From positions 6,130,259-6,194,258 of the forward strand of contig LR746266.1 in assembly GCA_902729315.2 (NCBI GenBank): DNA of 64,000 nt, read 5' to 3'. Positions 13,412-24,159 of the stretch are shown here, piece after piece. The number at the start of each line of letters is the position of its first letter. The stretch's first letter is position 1. The stretch comes from Spirodela intermedia (lineage: Eukaryota > Streptophyta > Magnoliopsida > Alismatales > Araceae). The notes under the pieces are model-generated. The model was given only the letters and a program-made list of their open reading frames with translations, was not told the DNA's origin and made no database searches. The position numbers and the translations under genes were made by a program.

Positions 13412-14632
13412 ATGCAGCGGGTGAGGATCTCGTCCCACTCCCCCGTTCAGAAGCTCGGAGACTCCCAGATGTCATCGTCTCCCAAATTCAAGCTAGCAAC
13501 GGCCACACGGAGGCTCACGCCCCCCGAGCCACCGTCCTCCATGGAATCAGCGCAGCTCATACCGGGGCTTCCCGACGACGTCGCCCTCAACTGCCTGCTG
13601 CGGCTGCCGGTGGGGACTCACCCGAGCTGCAGCTCCGTCTGCCGGAGTTGGCGCCAATTGCTCGGCAACAAGGAGCGGTTCTTCTCCCAGAGGAAGCGCT
13701 TGGGCTTCTCCAGTCCGTGGCTCTTCGTCCTGGCCTTCGACAGGTGCACGGGGAAGATACGGTGGCAGGTCCTCGACCTCACCCTTCTCTCCTGGCACAC
13801 CATCGCTGACATGCCCTGCAGAGACCGCCTCTCCCCTCACGGTATCCGGTGCATCGCCGTCCCCGACGAGGCTGCGCTACTCGTCTGCGGCGGCACGGTA
13901 GCCGGCATGGACTGCCCTCTAGACACGGTAGTCAGGTTCGATTTGCAGAGGGACCGCTGGACAACCATGAGCAGGATGCTCACCCCGAGATCGTTCTTCG
14001 CCGGTGGCCTGATCGGCGGGCTTGTATACGCGGCCGGCGGGAGCAGCACCAACTTCGCCGAGCTCAACTCGGCGGAGGTTCTCGACCCTGGCAGGGGGGA
14101 GTGGCGGCCCGTGGCGAGCATGTCCTCTAGCATGATAGCTTTTGATTCCGCTGTGCTCGACGGAAAACTCCTGATGACGGAAGGCTGGGTCTGGCCCTTC
14201 GTCTTTTCGCCGAGAGGCCAGTCGTACGACCCCAGAGCCGACGTGTGGGAGCCCATGGCCCCCGGGCTCCGAGAAGGCTGGACTGGTGCGAGCGTGGTGG
14301 TCGGAGGCCATCTGTTTGTGATCTGCGAGCACGAGAGCTTGAGGATGAAGTTCTACGACAGGGAATCAGATTCATGGGAGACCGTCGACGGATCGCCGGT
14401 GCCGAAGAAGATCGCAAAGCCGTTCTCCGTCAACGCCGGAGACCACAAGATTTGCGTCGTCGGCCGGGACCTTCACGCCGCCGTGGGGCACGTCCGCAGG
14501 ACGGATCTCCAGGCGCCGGAGGAGGGGAAGGAGAGGAAGAAGGCGAGTTTCTCCGTCCGATGGCAGATTGTCGACTCGCCGGAAACCCTGCGAGGTGTGA
14601 CGCCGTCGAGCGCTCTGGTTCTCTACGGTTAA
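13412..14632 (+). CDS. F-box/kelch-repeat protein, At1g30090-like (single exon)
   Basis: Intronless, 406 residues. F-box proteins are substrate adaptors of SCF ubiquitin ligases; kelch repeats usually hold the substrate. The start MQRVRISS followed by a KLGDSQMSSSPKF segment matches my recollection of the Arabidopsis At1g30090 N-terminus, supporting this ATG over internal ones. The F-box lies at about residues 48-86 (LIPGLPDDVALNCLLRLPV, then CRSWRQLL). Kelch-type blades follow from about 115 to 340, with GG pairs and spaced Trp such as ALLVCGG, GLVYAAGGSS, LNSAEVLDPGRGEWRPV and GQSYDPRADVWEPM. The C-terminal RWQIVDSPETLRGVTPSS is also family-typical. The neighbouring E2F gene lies 1.2 kb downstream on the same strand. 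The target protein cannot be inferred. Confidence 0.93.
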   Translation: MQRVRISSHSPVQKLGDSQMSSSPKFKLATATRRLTPPEPPSSMESAQLIPGLPDDVALNCLLRLPVGTHPSCSSVCRSWRQLLGNKERFFSQRKRLGFSSPWLFVLAFDRCTGKIRWQVLDLTLLSWHTIADMPCRDRLSPHGIRCIAVPDEAALLVCGGTVAGMDCPLDTVVRFDLQRDRWTTMSRMLTPRSFFAGGLIGGLVYAAGGSSTNFAELNSAEVLDPGRGEWRPVASMSSSMIAFDSAVLDGKLLMTEGWVWPFVFSPRGQSYDPRADVWEPMAPGLREGWTGASVVVGGHLFVICEHESLRMKFYDRESDSWETVDGSPVPKKIAKPFSVNAGDHKICVVGRDLHAAVGHVRRTDLQAPEEGKERKKASFSVRWQIVDSPETLRGVTPSSALVLYG

Positions 14633-14795
14633 CCATTTTTCTCATCTCCGTCCATCCTCTTCTTCCCACTCCAGGCCACTACTGACTTTTCGTGAAAGCG
14701 GGAGGTATCCGGTGACTCTCGCGGTGAGCCGCAACCACGCCACCCCCCCCCCCCATTTTTTTTTACCCTCGAGCTTTTCACCACGGCGGTAACTG

Positions 14796-15176
14796 CACGT
14801 GACAACGACGTAGCGCAGCGGCCTTGGCGCGAAAGCGCGGGAAAGAAAAGCGGGGGAGAAGAAGCCAAAAAACAAAAAATGTAAATGACGAAAATCATGA
14901 AAAAAAAAAGACTTGGCTGGCACGTCAGCGCACGCTAGGAAGGAGGGTGCCACGTGGGATCCACCCGTCGCCGTTCCCGCCGAACTGAGCTACGTTGACG
15001 GTGTTAGGGCTTCTCGCCGCCCTCGGGAATAATCGTCGTGAGGGGGTGGGTGCAGACGACGTGGACAAAATGGCGCGAATCGCCGATTCGAAAGCATACA
15101 AACCCGGTATTCTTCCTATAATACGCAACAGATGGCATTAAAAAGTGGGAACGACCTGCCAAATCATGTACACGTG
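14796..15176. promoter_or_regulatory. G-box (CACGTG) cluster
   Basis: Perfect CACGTG palindromes at 14796-14801, 14951-14956 (in the ABRE-like context GCCACGTGGG) and 15171-15176, plus other ACGT cores nearby (for example GCCACGTAGG near 15308). These are the usual binding cores of bZIP and bHLH factors. They are upstream of the E2F gene; activity is untested. Confidence 0.5.
14827..14844. promoter_or_regulatory. Tandem E2F-type binding sites upstream of the E2F gene
   Basis: Two octamers fit the E2F consensus TTTSSCGC on the reverse strand: GCGCGAAA at 14827-14834 and GCGGGAAA at 14837-14844, separated by 2 bp. They lie 954 bp upstream of the E2F start codon and about 195 bp past the F-box stop. 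Functional use is inference from motif match and position. Confidence 0.55.
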
Positions 15177-15797
15177 CTACCCTGCTATGCCACATCAGTG
15201 ATGCTCGACACTCTGGCTGTCCGAGTCATCAGAGATGGGAAGAAGCCGGTCGGGGTCTCGGGAGCCCACGTCGGTACCCTGGAGAGGGTGACGGTCGTGT
15301 GGCGGCTGCCACGTAGGAAATTAATAGGATTTCCATCAATTAGTTGCCGTTCGTCCCGTTCCCTCTCTCCGTTACGTGTCCATCAGAAGTCCGAACTATA
15401 ATTTCCCTCCTTCCCTCGTTGTCTGTTCGCTCCCGCTTTTTTAACCCCTCTCCTCTCCTCCCTCTCTCTCTCTCTCTCTCCCCATCTGTCCGTTCTCTCT
15501 CCTCTTTCCCTCCATTCCCACCAAAACCCTCGCCAGATCCTCCGATCGGAGCCGCGGTCCTGCCGCTACCTCCGATCGACGCCGTGCGTGACGGCGCCGC
15601 CAGATCGCCTTCCGATCTCGCCTCTGACGCAGGCTTCTCGGCCGGCTAACTTGGCGCGCGTCTCCGAGAGGCGCCTTCGGTCTTCCTAGACTCTGCTTGT
15701 TTTCTGCTCTCTGTGGCCGCCTGTTCTCTCTGTGCAGACTCGAGTTCCGCGGTTTCCTTTGCTTTCTCCGCGTCGCTCGAGTCTGGAAAGGCTGGAC

Positions 15798-18700
15798 ATG
15801 TCCAGCGGAGGCAGCCGAGCGGTTACGAATCACCGCTCGGGCCAGCCGGCGGGGCAGATCCTCCAGCCCCTGAAGCGGCACTTGCCTTTTCTCTCGACAA
15901 GGCCTCCTTTTGTCTCCCCGGATGATTACCACCGGTTCTCCACTGCTGAGAACAGTCAGATCACCGAAGAGGCCGCCGAGGCTATTGTGGTCAGGACACC
16001 GGTGAGTTCTTGTAACTAGTCCTCTTCACTCGTTTTCTGAATTTTGTGGCATACTGCGTGGTCCTTCTACTTGTAAGTAAAGAATAATTGCCTTCCCCAT
16101 GAGCCCTTTCAGATCTGCAAGTTTTGCAATTTTCTGGTTCGAATCGGGTGGAAAACGAGGGTTTGTTCAAGAACGTTGCTGGGAAATTTTGATACTTGAC
16201 GTAGAAAAGTATGCGTGACTGTGCTTCTGAGTCCTTGTTTGTCACTGGGGTTCTTTAATTGTGAACAAGGAGGCACCGCAACAAGCGATGTCGATTAATG
16301 CTCTTTCCATCTCTTTCTTTTTTCTGCTGTTACTTCTCCAGAAATGGCCTTTATTTTCATGTCTAGGGGCAACTCTTCCCTGTCAGAAGCGGGAGGCAGG
16401 TCCTCTAATTTCTGTGATCATTTTAAGGCTTCAAGAACATCTACTGTCATGTTATTGAAGACTGTTTGACTATTCTGTGTAAATACGTACACTAGGTAAA
16501 GTTATTGTGCTTAAGCACCCTTCAGTCTTCACGCTAGTGTTCAAGGTCTATCTTCTGTTTGAAGACGATAGTTTCTATTATTGTCATGGATATTACATCG
16601 TAAAGGATTTCTTTCTTCACCATTTTATCTAAGATAAATTCACAATTCTTTTCATTGAAAAGAACCAATTTCAGTGAGTATTGAAAAGTCTGATTGAGCT
16701 TATGAATCTTCAGCATTTCTGAACTCATGAAATGAACGTCTAGTGACAGGATCATGATAATCATTTTCTGGGTCTCGCTTTTATCATACATTTTCATGTC
16801 TTGATGTTCTTTGTGACAATGCATTCCCAGATATGTCGAAGACATCACAGTATCCAATGGTATTTTTTTACGGCTTGAGGTAGCCAGTTTTTTGTCCATG
16901 CTCTGCAGCGGAATAGTTGCCCTGGAGAAATGCATCTGTAGCTTGGGTTTCGAAGGGCTCTTCTGGGGAAAATTGTAGCATGTTCTAAACCTTGGTCATG
17001 ATCGAAAAAGGGTACTCAAGTCCACCGCCTTAAAGCGTTGCATGCATCTTCTTGGACCCTTTTGCTGGACGACCAGATGGGAAAATGCCTCTGTGGTCAT
17101 ATTGCCATTGAGAACTTACTGAATATTTTGGCAGACACATTCTTTGAAGTCCTATTTCAGCTTGTCAGTTTTCGTCATTTTCTGTCTGTACCTCAAGCTT
17201 TTCTGTCTGTAGTTACATACTTTAACGTCATGAAGCCGTACTAGGCTTTCCAACATTACAGGATGCAAATCCAAGGCTTCTTAATTCAGTCAGATGTCAG
17301 TTCAGTAGTTTTTAGTATGTTTATGATAATGAAATGATGATTTTTACAATGATATAATTCCATTTCGTTATTTAATGGATTTGAGATTACGAGGCCTCTG
17401 TTTTAGATGTGAAATAAGTTTTGTATTGTGAGTATATTTAAAGAATTCAGTTTCTGTTATGGGACTAAAAGAAACTTCCCAAGTAGGTACTAAAGTTATC
17501 TACTACATATGTTCATAAAACATGATATTAGTTCATCTGTATACGTCAATATATTGAAATGTCCACTATTTATTTTAATCCCTAAGAGACGGAAGGAACA
17601 TTTGAGGTTGCTGTACAACATCCATCGCCATGGTATCATTATTCTCTATGATGAGTAACGATAACCCAAATGTATTTTAATTGGAAAGGAAACTATTTTG
17701 ACCAAACCGTGAATTGTAGTATAAATGGAAATGGCGAGCGGTAGAGGATTCTATGCACTATTCATGCCTTTTAATGCCTATCCTATGTTCTTAACTTAAT
17801 TTAGTGTCATTGTTCTTTTCATGTGAGGCAAGATTTGTTGAGAATATGATGACCTTAATTTTATATGTTCTTTTTTCATCCTTTATTCGGTAGAAATGTG
17901 TATTTGTTTTTCATGTGGGTTTGGACTGTGTGCTTGTAGCTTATTGAAACATATAATGTCAAACAATTAACTTATGTTGAAGTGACCGTTTACTAGCTTG
18001 ATTGTACGAGCAGCGTTTTGGAAGTTGTGACTCCCTTCTCTTTACTGGTTATCATTTTTCACAAGTATATCTTTGAGTCACTGGCCAACTACCTGCTGCC
18101 TGGCCATTGTGTGTTCACAGTTCTTGCCTTGGCCTTCCTGCCCTTCATCTTGAACTTCCTAAGCAGGGATTTTGCAGCCAATACATGGTTGGGTTGTGCA
18201 AGTCGCGAGTTGTAGATGGTTTTCTAGGAAATTAGATTTGGTTATTTGGAGTTTGCATGTATCTTTGTGATGTTTGCGTGTTTTTTATGTTAAGGTAGCT
18301 CTAACAACTTCTGTCTCGTTTCAAACAACTTGATGGTGTGCAGCTGAAGCGGAAGCCTGATTATGATGAAGGTGAAGTCGCTGAATCTGGTGAATGGGCA
18401 ACGAGCCCTGGGAATATAGTTAACAGTCCCCTGCAAACCCCCGTGTCAGGAAGGAGGGATAAGGCTTTTGGACGGTCCAAGTCTGTGAAGAACGTCAGAT
18501 CTCTGCCTCAAACTCCTGTTTCAAACGATGGTGAGTAGCTTTACTCCGCTATACCTTTAGTCCTCAATGGCATGCCTGTTTGCTTGCCTTTGGCGCAACC
18601 AATGCCTAGGCCTCCCATTTAAGGCTCTTTTCTCCCCCCTCCTTGCAGGCTCTCCTTCCAGTAACATGGTCACTCCTGTTGGCACTTGTCGCTACGACAG

Positions 18701-19681
18701 CAGTCTAGGTGATTGGATTAAAATTATTACCTTGAGAAGAAGAAGAAGATGACACGATTATTAACCAACGGATAATTGCACCATGACACTTCAGGTCTTC
18801 TGACGAAGAAGTTCATCAATTTGCTTAAGCATGCTGAAGACGGCATCCTAGATCTGAATAAAGCTGCGGAAACACTCAGAGTGAGCACCTTCACTCAAAA
18901 TAATCCTGGATCAAACCGCTGTACGGTGCTTTTAATCCCTCTGTCTGGAGACAGGTGCAGAAGAGGCGGATATATGACATCACGAACGTCCTTGAAGGGA
19001 TCGGACTCATAGAGAAGAAACTCAAGAACAGAATACGTTGGAAGTAATCCGTCCTGCACCTTTCTCATGATCGTACCATTTCTCCCAAGGATGTTTGCCT
19101 GGCTTCTGTTTTTCTCATCTTTGAGTGCCTCTTGCTTCTGACAGGGGGCTCGATGTCTCAAGGCCCGGTGACGTCGACGAGGATCTTGCGACGTTGCAGG
19201 TTTTGGACTGGAGACCTTTTTATTTATTTATTTAAAATAATAAATAAGTACATACTTGGTAGCCGGCAGAAATAGGACCGTCGTGGTGTTTTCTACACCA
19301 GGAACTGATTGGTTGTTCTCCTTGGCAGGCGGAGGTCAAGAACCTCTCTATCGAGGAGCGCCAGCTAGACGATCAGATAAGGTTCGTAGCTGACCAGACT
19401 GTTTGAACGTGTGCTTCATTTCGTTCATCTCCTTTAAATCACTGACACTGATTCTCGGCCTCACAGTGATATGCGCGATAGGCTGAGGGAACTCAGCGAA
19501 GACGAAAATAATCAAAAGTAAAGCAATTTTTTTCTATGTTTGAACATCAGATCCACCATATTTCTAGCATCAGTTTGTTTGTTGCTTACGCACATGTGCC
19601 TTGGAACTGCTTCTTCAGGTGGCTGTACGTGACTGAAGAAGACATCAAGGGCGTACCCTGCTTCCAGGTCCGCTCGCCCCG

Positions 19682-19713
<32 letters not shown>

Positions 19714-20535
19714 CCTCTCTGCCTTCAGAGATTAGCTCCCGTTAAAGCCGTCATTTCTAATTGTGCTGCTCTCATTGCAGAACGAAACCTTGATAGCAAT
19801 AAAAGCACCTCATGGGACTACGCTAGAAGTTCCTGATCCCGATGAGGTATGAAATCAGAGCGCCGCAGCGGCGGACTTGTCTTGGTTTTTGTTTTTTTTT
19901 TTTTTTCATCCTTATGATTCCAAATAAGATGGGCTCCCTCGTTTCGCGCGTTAGGCCGTTGACTATCCTCAGAGAAGGTACAGAATTGTCCTGCGGAGCA
20001 CCATGGGCCCGATTGACGTGTACCTCGTCAGGTACGGCCCCCATCTCTCTCTCTCTCTCTCGCTAGCTTGCTGGCGCAGAGGCGAAAGTGGGATTTCATA
20101 GGTTCTGACGGAGCTCGTCCGTCTTTCAGTCAATTCGAGGAGAAGTTCGAGGAGATGGGAAGCATGGAAGTCGCTGCGGTTGTTCAGCCCGTATCAAGTC
20201 TGCCGCCGGTTGAACACAGAGAGATGATGATTTCAGACGATAACAGAGCGCAGGAACTCGAATTCGGCATGGCGCAAGACCCTCACCTCTGCGCGGACAA
20301 TCCCAGCACTTCGCAAGACTTCTCCGGCGGCATGACCCGCATCGTTCCCTCCGACGTGGACGTAAGTCCAACCTTACTCAGTCCCCCCCCCCTTCGTCCC
20401 CTCTCCCTAGATTTACGACATCATGCATGCGTCTCACGCTTATTGTCCTCGGCAGACGGACGCGGATTACTGGCTCCTGTCCGACCCGGGTGTCAGCATC
20501 ACCGACATGTGGAAGACCGAACGTACGCCACGATC

Positions 20536-20568
<33 letters not shown>

Positions 20569-20815
20569 TCACTCACTCTGCGCACGAACCATCTTATAGT
20601 ATGGTGGTTGGTGTTTTTTGGTCCGTCCTGAATCTGGGTTCCTGCTGACGGTGGTGGTTGGCGGAAGCGCAGAGGTGCCGTGGGACGGAATGGGGAGGCT
20701 GACGGCGGACGACTTCCTGATGGGCAACGCCGCCTCGCCTCGGCCTCAGACCCCGCGGTCGGGCAGCGCCGCGGAAGTCGTCCCCCCCGGCGCTACCAAT
20801 CTCGGCAGGACGTGA
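15798..20815 (+). CDS. E2F: E2F transcription factor, activator type (E2FA/E2FB-like, 14 exons)
   Basis: Exons 15798-16001, 18344-18530, 18649-18708, 18795-18880, 18955-19043, 19145-19199, 19329-19381, 19467-19517, 19619-19667, 19781-19846, 19955-20031, 20130-20361, 20456-20522, 20673-20815 give 472 residues. E2F dimerises with DP and drives S-phase genes under retinoblastoma-related (RBR) control. The winged-helix DNA-binding domain is at about residues 148-213, with the recognition sequence [20 protein letters not shown]. The DP-dimerisation coiled coil follows (about 214-265; [13 protein letters not shown]), then the marked box (about 266-345; [38 protein letters not shown]). The C-terminal RBR-binding motif [16 protein letters not shown] (407-422) marks a transactivating E2F rather than an atypical DEL. 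The N-terminal region carries SP/TP sites ([13 protein letters not shown]), possible CDK targets. Intron 1 is 2.3 kb. E2FA versus E2FB cannot be decided from sequence alone. Confidence 0.96.
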
Positions 20816-21344
20816 AGAACGAGAGGACGAACCAGGAAGAAGAAGAAGAAGAACCAGAAAGAGAAACAAGTTAGTAGATCGATCGATTGATTGATTCACG
20901 GATGAACATCCATCCATGCATTCAGCCATGCATCCTGGTTCATGCAGCAGGGGAAATGAGAGGTGGGAATGGAGTGGGGGAGGGAATGCTGCGGTCGATT
21001 GTACAGTCGTCGCTGATTGATGTAAACGGAGTGGGCTTCTCCGCCCGGCCGCCGCCTCCGCCGCTGCTTCCCTCGCCCCCGTCGTCCTTGTCCCGGAAGA
21101 GGAGGAAGAGCCGAGGCCGACGAAGGGTCGGAAGACGCCGCCGGGGTACGTAATGAGTGGAAATTAACGCTCTAGATCTCATTTCATTCCATTTTTATCC
21201 CATTTTTAATCTCCCGCCAGACGAGGCCAAATCGTCCCCCCTAAATTCACCACGTTGCGGCGGGCGGACAGCGGGCCGCTGGATGATCTCCCCTCTCTGC
21301 CTTCTTACCTAAATTCGGCCTTAGTAAATATGCTCTACTCATGT

Positions 21345-21445
21345 GAGATTTTTCGGGGTTTAATCGATAAATAAATAAGGGATGTCTGATTCTACCAAGC
21401 ATATGTTGTTAATTATCGAATCGTAGATAACCCCTGAAAAATTAC
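21345..21445. repeat. Imperfect inverted repeat, possible MITE-like hairpin
   Basis: The left arm (about 21348-21370, GATTTTTCGGGGTTTAATCG) pairs imperfectly with the reverse complement of the right arm (about 21414-21442, which reads CGTAGATAACCCCTGAAAAA at its core). The loop is about 45 bp of AT-rich DNA. I see no clear target duplication, so a MITE remnant is only one option. Confidence 0.35.
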
Positions 21446-21489
21446 TATGCTTGTTTTCTAACCTTGCAATTAATTAATTGTATTCAACA

Positions 21490-21513
21490 AATATATATAT
21501 ATATATATATATA
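21490..21513. repeat. (AT)n microsatellite
   Basis: Uninterrupted AT dinucleotide run of 12 units in AT-rich intergenic DNA. Confidence 0.95.
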
Positions 21514-22195
21514 GTATTTTTAATGTAAACGGTAACCTTGAGACCCTCGCTCTCTTTCTTCGCTGGCCAAGATGGAGAGAGAGAAAAGAGATGAGAGGAA
21601 TATAATATATTATCAACGAGGGTTTCCTAGTCTTCTTCGTAAGTTTTTATTTATTACATGTGATAGATGTACTACATTCTTCGGGGATGGAAGTCCAATT
21701 ACAAATTTAGTGGGGACCTTCTGATAATACAGAAATAATTTCCGATGTATTAAAAGTAAACAGTCTACGAGTTAATATTCTGGCTTTGACTGAAATCTCT
21801 AAGATCACGAGCCTAATTAAAAACCAGATTTAAAATAAATATTCGTCTGAGTTTCATTTTTTATTATTTTAAAAGTCTCTGTAAATCAATGAATTTGTTT
21901 TTTAAAATCCTTGGGACGAATCGTCATTAATCCACAGCCTCCTTGAAGCCATGGTTTTTAAAATAATAATAAAATCGTGATTAATATCCACGTGGCAGGG
22001 TTTTATCAAAATAGCAACTTAAAGAGGGTATAACCGCATTAATTAAATTATTAATGGTTTATTTTATATATTCCAAGAGAAAAAAATACAAATAATTAAT
22101 CATCAGTATAAAGACTAGAAGGCAGAGTGCGCGGTGACGCGTCACATTTGAAATTCCGGCGGGGAGGGGCAGACCTTGGTCTCCCGACGGCGGCG

Positions 22196-22340
22196 ATGGG
22201 CTGCCGAGCTCGTCATTTCTGCTCCGTCTTCTTCCCCCGAGCTAGCAGCGTTCGCAAGCGCTTCCCGCCCTTCCCGACGTCCTCTAGGTTAGCGTTCTCC
22301 TTCTCTTCCTCAGCCGGCGATGGTTTCCTGAGCTTCTTCG

Positions 22341-22379
<39 letters not shown>

Positions 22380-24043
22380 GCGACGGGGAGAGCCCCGCCT
22401 ACAAGAGGCACCTTCAGTGCCACCGGCCGCCGACGCTGCGGCCGTGGAAGTTGCCCCACAACACTTGCAGCCTCATCGGGACAGTCGCCATGCCGCTGCG
22501 GCCGTGGCCTTCAGGACCGACTAGGGTTGGCGCCTACACCGTCCTCGAAGTGGAGAAGCCCCCATGGTCCAGGCCCCGACGTGCCTTCTCGCCGTTCCGG
22601 TGATTCCCTCATTCTTCTCTCTCCCTCTGGGTGTCCGATCGTGCAGAGGAGAGGTTATCTCGGATCTCTGAATTTGGGTTTCCCTCCGCTTCCTTGAACC
22701 TAATTATCTGCGCGATGCTTCATCACATCTCATTTCAATTCTCGTGCGGTTGAACGCGTTTGCTCCTAGAAATCCAGCTTCTGTTTCTTGATGTTGTTCA
22801 TCATGCGGCATCTGACAGGATCCTGGTCTTGATGTGGGACGATCTGGCGCAAGTTTCACTAAGATATCTGAAACCGAATGATTCTGTCTATGTTTCCGGG
22901 CACTTGTCCTCCTACGAAAAGGTCGATGCCAATGGAAAGAGAGAAATCCTGCACAGGGTCTGCCCATTACTCGCCTGATTGCTAATTATTTCTACTTTCG
23001 GATTTCTTACGATCAATGATTGGCCCTTTGCTATTATACGACTATAATCCACAATCATCTGATATGCTTATTTGTCGATGTTTGTTGGGGACCGCTAATT
23101 TTTTTATTACTTGTGTGGGATTGTGATCGCTGTGCTTCTTAATTTTCTCTATATTTTATGATGATTTCTCATTGTTGATGAGGGCGGACGATCTAGTGCA
23201 GGGTTTACCATCCCAAAAAGTATTTCCTCTAAATCCTGTCGGAGAATCAAAAAAATATGACTATTTCTCGAGAACTTCTAGTGCAGGAGTTCGATCCACA
23301 GCCGCTTTCTTTTGCTATGATTTGCTTCGATGACCATAAGATGAACCCCGCCCTCCATTTTTTCTGTAGCATCTTCTTCCCGTCAAGGGGGGCACATCCG
23401 CTGTGCCAAGAAATCTCCATTGCCATGATTATCTCTACGAGCTGGCTGCCGATTCTGATTTCTCGGAATCTCTGCAGGTGGTCGTGAGAGACCTCAACTA
23501 CGTCCAGCAAGCTGGTAAGCTTCAGCCTCCTCAGGATGATCCTCACGCGGTCTGCAAAACGCAGCATCAGCCCTCCTCTGGTGAGCCTCGCCTCGCCTGA
23601 TCCTCTGCTGATGAGAACCCTAATCCCCTCACCGTCGTCGTCTCTTCCCTTCCCTTGCTAGAGAACTGGACTTCGATGATGATTCTTTTAAGCTCTTTCA
23701 ATGCCGTTGGATCTCCCCAGCAGGTGAGGGATCATCAGCTTGCGTGCCCCCGTCTGGTGAAGATTCGGCGGAGGAGGGTGAAGAGGAGAAGCTCCGGCGA
23801 CGGCTGCGCTTGTGGCAGGTTTTCTTTGCGAACCCGCACGAATGGTGGGACAACCGGCGCCAGAAGCTTCACCGGCGCTCCCCGGATTTCAAGCACAAGA
23901 ACACCGGCGAGGCCCTGTGGCTCAGACCGGACGACCCTCCCTGGGTCGGAAGGCAGCTTGACCTGGTTGACCTCCGAGGAGCAGGGAACGGCGGAAGGAG
24001 GGGCGTTGACTCCGGGAGGCACCACATGTCGGAGCTCCTGTGA
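22196..24043 (+). CDS. OSB-family organellar single-stranded DNA-binding protein (4 exons)
   Basis: Exons 22196-22599, 22819-22957, 23478-23580 and 23664-24043 give 341 residues. OSB proteins are plant-specific ssDNA-binding proteins of mitochondria or plastids; OSB1 of Arabidopsis restrains mitochondrial recombination. The N-terminus (MGCRARHFCSVFF then Ser/Arg-rich) looks like an organelle presequence. A poly-Gly stretch lies near residues 51-63. An SSB-like OB fold spans about 90-195 (CSLIGTVAMPLRPW, LKPNDSVYVSGHLSSYEK, VVVRDLNYVQ). One family-specific PDF motif is at about 266-310 (WQVFFANPHEWWDNRR, SPDFKHKNTGEALWL, PPWV). An upstream in-frame ATG at 22127 would add 23 residues; 22196 was chosen because its product looks like a presequence. 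The last acceptor must be TAGAG ending at 23663, not the AG two bases earlier, to keep frame. The organelle is not determinable here. Confidence 0.9.
22346..22380. repeat. (GGC)n trinucleotide tract encoding poly-Gly in the OSB gene
   Basis: About eleven consecutive GGC/GGT codons in exon 1 between the presequence and the OB fold. It is likely length-variable. Confidence 0.9.
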
Positions 24044-24159
24044 TAACCGGGGATGGGTACCCTCGTTCTTTTTACATTTTTTTGTTTTTTAAAAAAAGAA
24101 ATTGTCGATAAAACCGAAAAACCCTGGTGAAGAAAGACTACAGTTTTATGAGGGGGGTG

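Larger units (their letters stand above)
14633..15797. other. Intergenic region: F-box 3' UTR and E2F promoter/5' UTR
   Basis: GC-rich, about 1.16 kb. It holds three CACGTG G-boxes and two tandem E2F-type sites (listed separately). The pyrimidine-rich stretch at about 15410-15530, with CT runs and C-rich Y-patch-like sequence, probably marks the E2F-gene transcription start and leader. No protein-coding frame is recognised. Confidence 0.6.
20816..22195. other. Intergenic region between E2F and OSB genes
   Basis: The E2F 3' UTR probably extends to about 21200. From 21170 to 22110 the DNA is AT-rich with no coding signal, containing an (AT)n tract and a possible inverted repeat (listed separately). 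The OSB promoter and leader occupy the last 100-200 bp. Confidence 0.5.
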
